Notes under the pieces: model-generated
The model's database searches: none
The model's input: the letters and a program-made list of their open reading frames with translations, nothing else
What the model was told of the DNA's origin: nothing
Origin: Isoetes taiwanensis
Taxonomy: Eukaryota > Streptophyta > Lycopodiopsida > Isoetales > Isoetaceae
NCBI GenBank assembly: GCA_021234155.1
Contig: JAJEKV010000020.1
Coordinates: forward strand, 5,936,563-6,000,562
Reading direction: 5' to 3'
DNA: 64,000 nucleotides
Shown here: piece by piece, positions 57,845-64,000 of the stretch
Layout: the number at the start of each line of letters is the position of its first letter
How positions within the stretch are numbered: position 1 is the stretch's first letter
Made by a program: the position numbers and the translations under genes

Positions 57845-60826
57845 TCATTTTTTTCCCAAAGTTAGAAGCCTGCTGGATTGAATCATTTTTGTGATCAAGA
57901 AGCCAAGAGCCGCAACATTAGTTTTAGTGATCTTGCAATTTGGGCAATTTTCAAGTTCCAATACGGGACTGGTATTGGAATCCAATTTTAGCTCTCGTAG
58001 TTCTGGGCAGTTTTGCAAGCTCACTGTCTCCATCATGTTACAGTAAGTCAAATCCAGGATTCCTAGTTTTGGGCAATTTTGGACCTGCACTGTCTTCATG
58101 CTTTTGCAATTAAAACGTAGATCTTGCAGCTTTGGGCAGTTTTGGACTCTCAGTATATTTATGCTAGAAGCAGAGATGGATGCATTCTGCAGAGTTCTGC
58201 AATTTTGGAGGCAGACAGTATCTATCATAGAACTTGAATCCGAAACATCGAGTTGCTCCAGCCCCTGGCCTGAAGCCGTGAACTTAGATAGAGGCCAACC
58301 ACTTAGTCTCATATTCCTAAACCTTGCGAAGCCTGGATTTTCAAACATAAGTGCCCAATGCCTTGACAATCGCAGATTTTCTTGAACATCACGGATGGTA
58401 GGACGACTAAGGCTTAAAAATTCGGCAATCTTGGCAGGCCTAAGGCACCCCAAGAATTCACAGCTGCATGTACATTCTAAATGTAGCTCAACACGATTCA
58501 TCTTTCTTCCCCAATCATCAACTGCTTCTCCAACAACCTGATTTATCTTGTTTAAATAAATGTCTTCTAAATTAGTGAAATACCAGAATGTGGTTGAAAT
58601 CTCTATACTGGGTGCATCAATGTGAAGCAATCGAAGTGGTAATGAAGTGTCGCTTGTCTCGGGAATAACAACGCTTATTTTGGTGTCAATCCACACCTCA
58701 GTTAATGTGCTAAGGATTCCAAAATTCAGATTCACTTTTTCAAAGCCGTTCAAGCGTCTTTCCTCTTCAAGCGTCTTTCCTCGTCTTTCCTCTTTCAAGC
58801 GGCTCAGCCATGATACCGGAGCTTTTGAACCACGAAGAAATCTTAGACTGGTAAGGCTGAGCAAAGCATCGAAAGGAAAATCCTCTAGATTTGGGCAGTC
58901 CCGGAAATCAAGATTGGAAAGCTTAGTCAAGCCAACAATGGAGGCAAATTCTATCTTCTTCAACTTGCTGTTCCAACTTACATCCAACGTGATGAGGTGA
59001 GTTAAGGAACCCACACAATCTGGCAATACTGAAATGGATGTGTTGCTTAACGCAAGTATCTTGAGATTGGGAAAAGATACAAGAAATGAGACCTCGGTAA
59101 GCTTGTTCAAGTTGCGCAAATGCAAGGTGGTAACATGTTTAGTTGCTAGAAGTCTCTCAAGTTCACGATGGCTCTCATTTGATCTATCAGCTAAAGCAAT
59201 ACGGCGCAGTCTGTTCTTCTTACAGAAGCTTTTCAGATCCATTTGTGCGAAGTTGAAATAGGACCCCTTTCTTTCTTTATCCAAAATATGGACTGCAAGA
59301 TCATGGAGAATATCATGCAACTTGTATACATTATCATATTCTCTTAAATAAAAAGGCCCAATTTCTTTTTGTTTTCTAAACCTCTCAATAAGCCCATATT
59401 GTTCCAGCTTCCACACAATTTTGTTAAATTCAGATTTGTTGTCTGCAAGGCCTTCAGCTTCCCAATACGTATCAAAATCGCTCAAGTCAAAGTGTGCACC
59501 ACGGGGAAGCACAGTCAAATAGAGGAAATAGTTCTGATGCTTAGAATGTGGCAAGGCATCATAACTAATCTTTAATCTTGCATAATAAGCTGCAGTTTTT
59601 TTCCAATGATCATCATCGAACTGCTTTGCCCTTTGTAACTTGGCCACACTGGATTTCCAGTTCTCGACGTCAGGATGGCAACTGCTCATCAAACGGCCAA
59701 ACAGTTTCAAAAGAAGTGGAAGGCCCTCACATGCTTCCACAGCATCTTCAATGATATCATGAGGAATTTCATCAGGCGGTTCAGACTTACCACCAAATGC
59801 ATAGATGCACATGACCTTCTTAGCATCATCTTTATTCTCTAATTTCCCCATTTTCACTCTTGGTGCATGCATCCTTGTATCAAATGGTTCTCGACGACTA
59901 GTGACCAGTATTTTAACATGCCCATTTTTCTCAGTTGCTCCTTGTAAGCTTGGTGTTAAAATATTATTCTCATCAGAATCCCACACATCATCTAATATCA
60001 ACAACAATTTTTCCATTTCAGATATTACTTTGGTGAGGTCCTCTTCTTGTGTATCACTGTTCTTAAGTTTTTTGCAGAGATTCTTCTTCACATCATCCTC
60101 AGTAATGTCCTTGCCAAAGTACATCCAGAATATTTTGTCACCAAAATGCTTTTTGATCCTTTCTTCTTCCTGGACTTTTAAGGAGAGCAAGGTCTTGCCC
60201 GAACCTGGGATGCCATGTATCCATACCCAGGGGGAACAATTAGACTCATCTAGTAAGAGATTCACCACCGTTTCCATTTTCTCTTCCAATCCAATAGGTT
60301 GAACAGGCTCAAAATCATAAGACTTACCTGTTATCACCTCGTTGCTGCTACTGGAAGAGGAAGAAGCGCTAGAACTAGGCCCCTCCTCCAGCTTGCGTTT
60401 ATACTTCTCTTTGAAAAGGGAGATTTTATTGGCAGAATCATACTGCTTCCACAATCTGCAAATAAAAAAAAATCATGAAAATTCCGAATGCAAAAGCTGA
60501 AAATTATATCCATCAACTTAAAGACGGGACTTTGAAAAAGATAATCGATCTGATGCTAATGAATACCTCCTTATGATGTTCGAATCATTACACGCCACGT
60601 CGTACTCGTAAATCAAGCCAAATCCTTCATCGAGCATCTTGGTGGTGGTCATGTCATAATAGTTGTTGCTTGCAGCCTCCTGTAGTTTCTCTTCTAGATC
60701 GGAACACCGAGACTCTGCATCACGAATGGTCTGGAACGCAGGGAATCCAATACTCCAACAAGAAACCCATGGAATTTCTTTCACCAAATCCCAGAGGCAG
60801 GAGACAGAGATAAGTTGGAGGCACAT
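57845..60826 (-). CDS. CC-NB-ARC-LRR (CNL) disease-resistance protein
   Basis: Two exons: 60826-60567 and 60455-57845, joined in phase 2 across an intron with GT-AG borders. 956 residues from the first in-frame ATG (60826); an upstream in-frame TGA rules out a longer start in this exon. Order: helical N-terminus (LWDLVKEIPWVSCW, DLEEKLQEAA), a Ser-rich linker near residue 112-124, then NB-ARC with P-loop GIPGSGKT (about 168-175), Walker B LLLILDDVWDS, RNBS-B KILVTSRREPF, GLPL-type CEGLPLLLKLFGR, RNBS-D-like YFLYLTVLPRG, and LHD in place of MHD (VYKLHDILHDLAVHIL). LRRs follow to the end, finishing with repeated QNCPKL-type units. Such intracellular receptors detect pathogen effectors and trigger immunity through ATP-dependent oligomerisation. 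No stop or frameshift. An extra 5' exon cannot be excluded, because the CC part seems short. Confidence 0.9.
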
Positions 60827-60883
60827 TTTAACTTGCAAATTCTTTGCTAAACTGCAGAGAGCCAAACGCAAATTGTGATTCAA

Positions 60884-61412
60884 TTGACTTGGTTGGCTTC
60901 CTCATCCGAATTTCTTCTTTATTGGATCAACGTGGATGGCCAAGATTTGAAATCCAGTGGATCTGCCCTTCAAGTTGCTAATCCAGCTCCTAAATTAGCC
61001 TGCTTCGCACACAGACTGCAACTTGCCTCGATGTTGTGTCAGGATACATTAAGTTAGATGAAGGACTTTATCAGACATCTTGTTGTTCATTTTATTATCA
61101 CGCGGCATTTGGGCCACCACAAAATGAATGACCTCCGGTCCTCTCAACAAGAAGCTGAAGTAACGTTGTTTGGATGCTTTTTTGGTATGCTTCTCCGAGC
61201 ATTAAATAGGTAGCAGCATAAAAGGAATTGCTTGATCTTCAAGAGCTTATTGTTCTTTTTTAAGACAAAGTTAGGCATTAGCAAATTGTTTGGATGCTAC
61301 CTTTGGCACGTTAACCATGCTTCTAAGTGAGCAGCATAAACGTTGCTCGAGGTTGTGTTTTTGGTTAGCTTTTGTATGTCCATAAGCCTTTTGCACTATT
61401 TGACTCAAGATT
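60884..61412. other. Region upstream of the CNL gene
   Basis: No gene recognised; likely contains the CNL promoter. A minus-strand ATG at about 60914 is out of frame with the CNL exon. Confidence 0.4.
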
Positions 61413-61800
61413 CACTACAAAAAAAATTTGCCCTGTTACGACGTCTATTACGACGTCCAGACGTCGTTTGAACGTCGATGAACGACGCCAAAAAGTCGAT
61501 GAACGACGCCTATAACGACGTCTGCACGTCGTTTTACGACGCGGACGCATCGCTATACGCGTCGCAACGGCGTCGTCTTAAAGCGACGACGTGACGTCGT
61601 TCAACGACGCCACGTACACGTGGCTGCCACGCGGCCGGGCGGCCAGCGTGGCATCGGCGAGCGGGTTGCTGACGTGGCAACCACGTGTTTGACGTCGTTT
61701 AACGACGTCACGTACACGTGGCAGCCACGCGGCCGGGCAGTTAGCGCGGCGGTGCCAGCGCCGTTGCTGACGTGACGTTGCTTACGTGTATTAAAAAAAC
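61413..61800 (+). mobile_element. CACTA terminus of a second family
   Basis: Starts CACTACAAAAAAAATTTGCC at 61413 (preceded by ATT) and continues with many ACGACGTC/ACGTCGTT words, then two related ~60-bp segments with CACGTACACGTGGC. Textbook CACTA end and subterminal array. No opposite end was found before 64000, and the GC-rich part ends abruptly near 61790, so it may be truncated. Confidence 0.7.
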
Positions 61801-64000
61801 TAGCAAAAAGGCACGCCAGAGGCCATAGAAAATAAAGGCGCATGAAAATTAGGGCAAGGTATTTGAATAGGAAAGAGTAATTGAATTATGTTTGTATGGT
61901 TTGGTGTAAACATTTTGAAAGCTAAGGAGGATTGAAAACATAGCTAGCCTAGCATAATTGTGTAATTTATTAGTAAATAGTGTTGCATTGCTTTCCAATT
62001 ACAACGTGTAGAATGCTTTTGATTTAAAAAGGCAGGATACATCTACAAGGCAGGATATTGACTTCATTAAATTTGGATGCAAACATGGATACGGTGCAAA
62101 ATCTTCAGCTGGAATGTTACGAACCTACAAGAAATCCTTGGGTCCTATATATCGTTTATTGCCTAAATAAGATGAAGATGGTTGAGAGATATTGGAGGGT
62201 TTATAGTTAGTATGGATGGGTTTAATCATATTGCAGGGTATGTAGTTGGTCTAGATGGACAAAAGCTCCAGAACTTGGAGCATGTAGCTACACACAAATA
62301 TGCTCATTTGCTACAACATTAGTTTGAAGCCCAGGATTCAATTAAATTTGTAGTCTCTACATATAGATATAGGTGTAAAAATTTGAAATCTCAAGTATGG
62401 AAAAAATTGGGTATCAAAATAAACAAAAATATATGTATATCAATTAGGGGTGATAGCTCATGGACGAGCGATTGCGTGCATGCGTGGATGCAAGAGGTCT
62501 GGGGATCGAAAACTCACAACATCAACTAGCTTTTGTTATCGTTCTAATATTTGCCTTTCAAGGGTGCAATTCCATTTTGTTATCTGCCTTTCAAAGGGTG
62601 CAATTCCATTGTGTTATCGTTCTTATATTTTCCTTTAAAGGGTGCAATTGCAAATCATTATTTACGGGACAAAAGGCGACCAAGAAATATTGGCATCATT
62701 GGAATGGTCAAGGGCGGCAGAGTAAACACAAACAACACTTTAGTTCTGATCGACTTGCATTTTTATAATAGATACATATGTTGGGTGCCAACAAGCCACT
62801 TAGCCTTATACAACAATGTTCTATTAACATCTATTGTGAAAGTTGCAAGAGTATGTCGATAGGGTCTTTGTTTAATAAACATTTGTTCATTGTTGGACAT
62901 AAGGGATTAACTGCATGAGCTTGCGCAGATTGGGCATACTTTGGTATATGTCAAATATCCCTTGTAGACGCCGTAAACCTGTTGTTGGAGAACCAATAGT
63001 CAAAGTTTATCTTGAATCGTCATAATATTTTAATGCATGCCAGTTAGAAGATTTTTGAGGACTTGAAAGTCATATGTAGCAGGAAGAGAGACATTATTCT
63101 TTGGGCTTCAAAGAAACTAGTCTGCGTAAGCTTGAGCATTACATGAAGTTTGAGATTAAGGTTATTCTAAACAACTTAAGAAATGCTTTTCTTATTTTAT
63201 AGCTTGAAGGGCTAAAACAACTAAATGTTATAGCAGCTGGACTGCATTGTGATGCTATCAAGCTTAACAAAGATGAGCAAAGACTTTGCCACTAAACATC
63301 TAGATATCCAAGTTTGCACCGCTCATGAGCAATTGTACCGATACACTTTACATCTTCACTATCACATAGCACATTGTATATGGTTTCAAAATGGAAATGC
63401 CGGATGGGCTATCTCAATGAAGCTAAAGGAGAGAGTGCAAGGACCATTTTAGCTTCAATACAGTTTTTAGTTTCCAAACGATGTTCTCGCTATTTGAACT
63501 TACCTTCAAGGCACGCTGTACGTAACGCACAATGATAGCAATATTTTGACATCGAGACTCCAAATGAAGATGGTACAACATCAAACGCATCAAACCGGAA
63601 ATTAAAAGTGTAAGAACCGGCAGGAGGAAATGCTTTAATTACCCATGATAATCCAAAAGAAAGTAAACCTACACCTACCAAATTGTCTCCACTTATGGCT
63701 TCATCCGCAAATTTGAATCGACTCAAGCCAATGAAAGAAGAATGTGCAAAAACTGTCTCGGTGCAAGGCCATCTTTGTACCGCCGATAACGATGCATATC
63801 GATAAATTAAACTATTCTTATTTTTTACCAAGTACTTTGTTAGCTCTAGGATTAACAAATAATACACACCTCTAGGTAGTATTTTGGTTGTGGAACAACA
63901 AGCTTTTTCAAAGTATCAAAGCTTATATAGCGATTACGTGATAAAAACCATATGCCATCTCAAGATGCCCCATGTTTCAAAATAAATGCATCGTATTTTT
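61801..64000. other. Intergenic; minisatellite and weak open frames
   Basis: AT-rich. At about 62537-62648 three imperfect ~40-50-bp units share CCTTTCAAGGGTGCAATT. A 125-codon minus-strand frame (63867-63490, with SWVIKAFPPAGSYTFNFRFD) is protein-like but unrecognised; it might be an exon of a gene outside the window. Nothing else supportable. Confidence 0.35.

Noticed and set aside
63490-63867. Confident gene call for the 125-codon minus-strand frame
   Set aside because: No recognisable domain, no clear start or splice context; kept only as a note in the intergenic entry.

Overview
The window looks like nuclear DNA of a land plant, most likely a fern or other seed-free vascular plant. The evidence is GT-AG introns, several pentatricopeptide-repeat (PPR) fragments of the DMYAKCGSLEEA type, a CC-NB-ARC-LRR resistance gene, a phytocyanin gene, a catalase gene fragment, and a landscape dominated by nested transposons and satellites. 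The genus is an inference from PPR and NLR style only.

Layout. 1-2,010: minus-strand coiled-coil exons and a PPR remnant. 2,075-5,120: broken PIF/Harbinger transposase, an LTR-element scrap and a degraded unrecognised gene. 6,020-6,961: three-exon phytocyanin gene with a frameshift. 8,374-10,672: FCP1-like HAD phosphatase gene, preceded by a PPR remnant and a possible DNA-methylase-like remnant. 10,673-14,402: truncated end of a CACTA element carrying 2.5 copies of a ~1.13-kb tandem repeat. 17,081-18,007: three in-phase exons of an unrecognised gene, next to a Copia scrap and a PPR remnant.

21,383-33,867: an unusual intron-containing Penelope-like retroelement (PLE) with ~2.06-kb flanking direct repeats, a long unrecognised N-terminal region, a recognisable reverse transcriptase and no visible GIY-YIG endonuclease. 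A ~4-kb insert carrying catalase and PPR gene fragments splits its RT domain between conserved blocks. 33,869-43,352: a long foldback, a diverged satellite unit, and a 19-bp minisatellite split by a 6,850-bp element with 16-bp inverted ends and a TAT target-site duplication (TSD).

45,311-56,383: a CACTA element of about 11.07 kb (CAT TSD, near-identical ends) that holds about seven inverted copies of the 1.13-kb repeat. The 10.7-14.4 kb copy has the matching end and the same repeat, so the satellite appears to be part of this transposon family. 57,845-60,826: an apparently intact two-exon CNL gene, minus strand. 61,413: one end of another CACTA family; no further gene is recognised up to 64,000.

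Genes likely to be functional are the CNL gene, the FCP1-like gene (start uncertain) and possibly the 17-18 kb gene. Most other coding sequence is transposon-derived or broken. The most notable items are the endonuclease-less, intron-retaining PLE and the satellite-bearing CACTA family.
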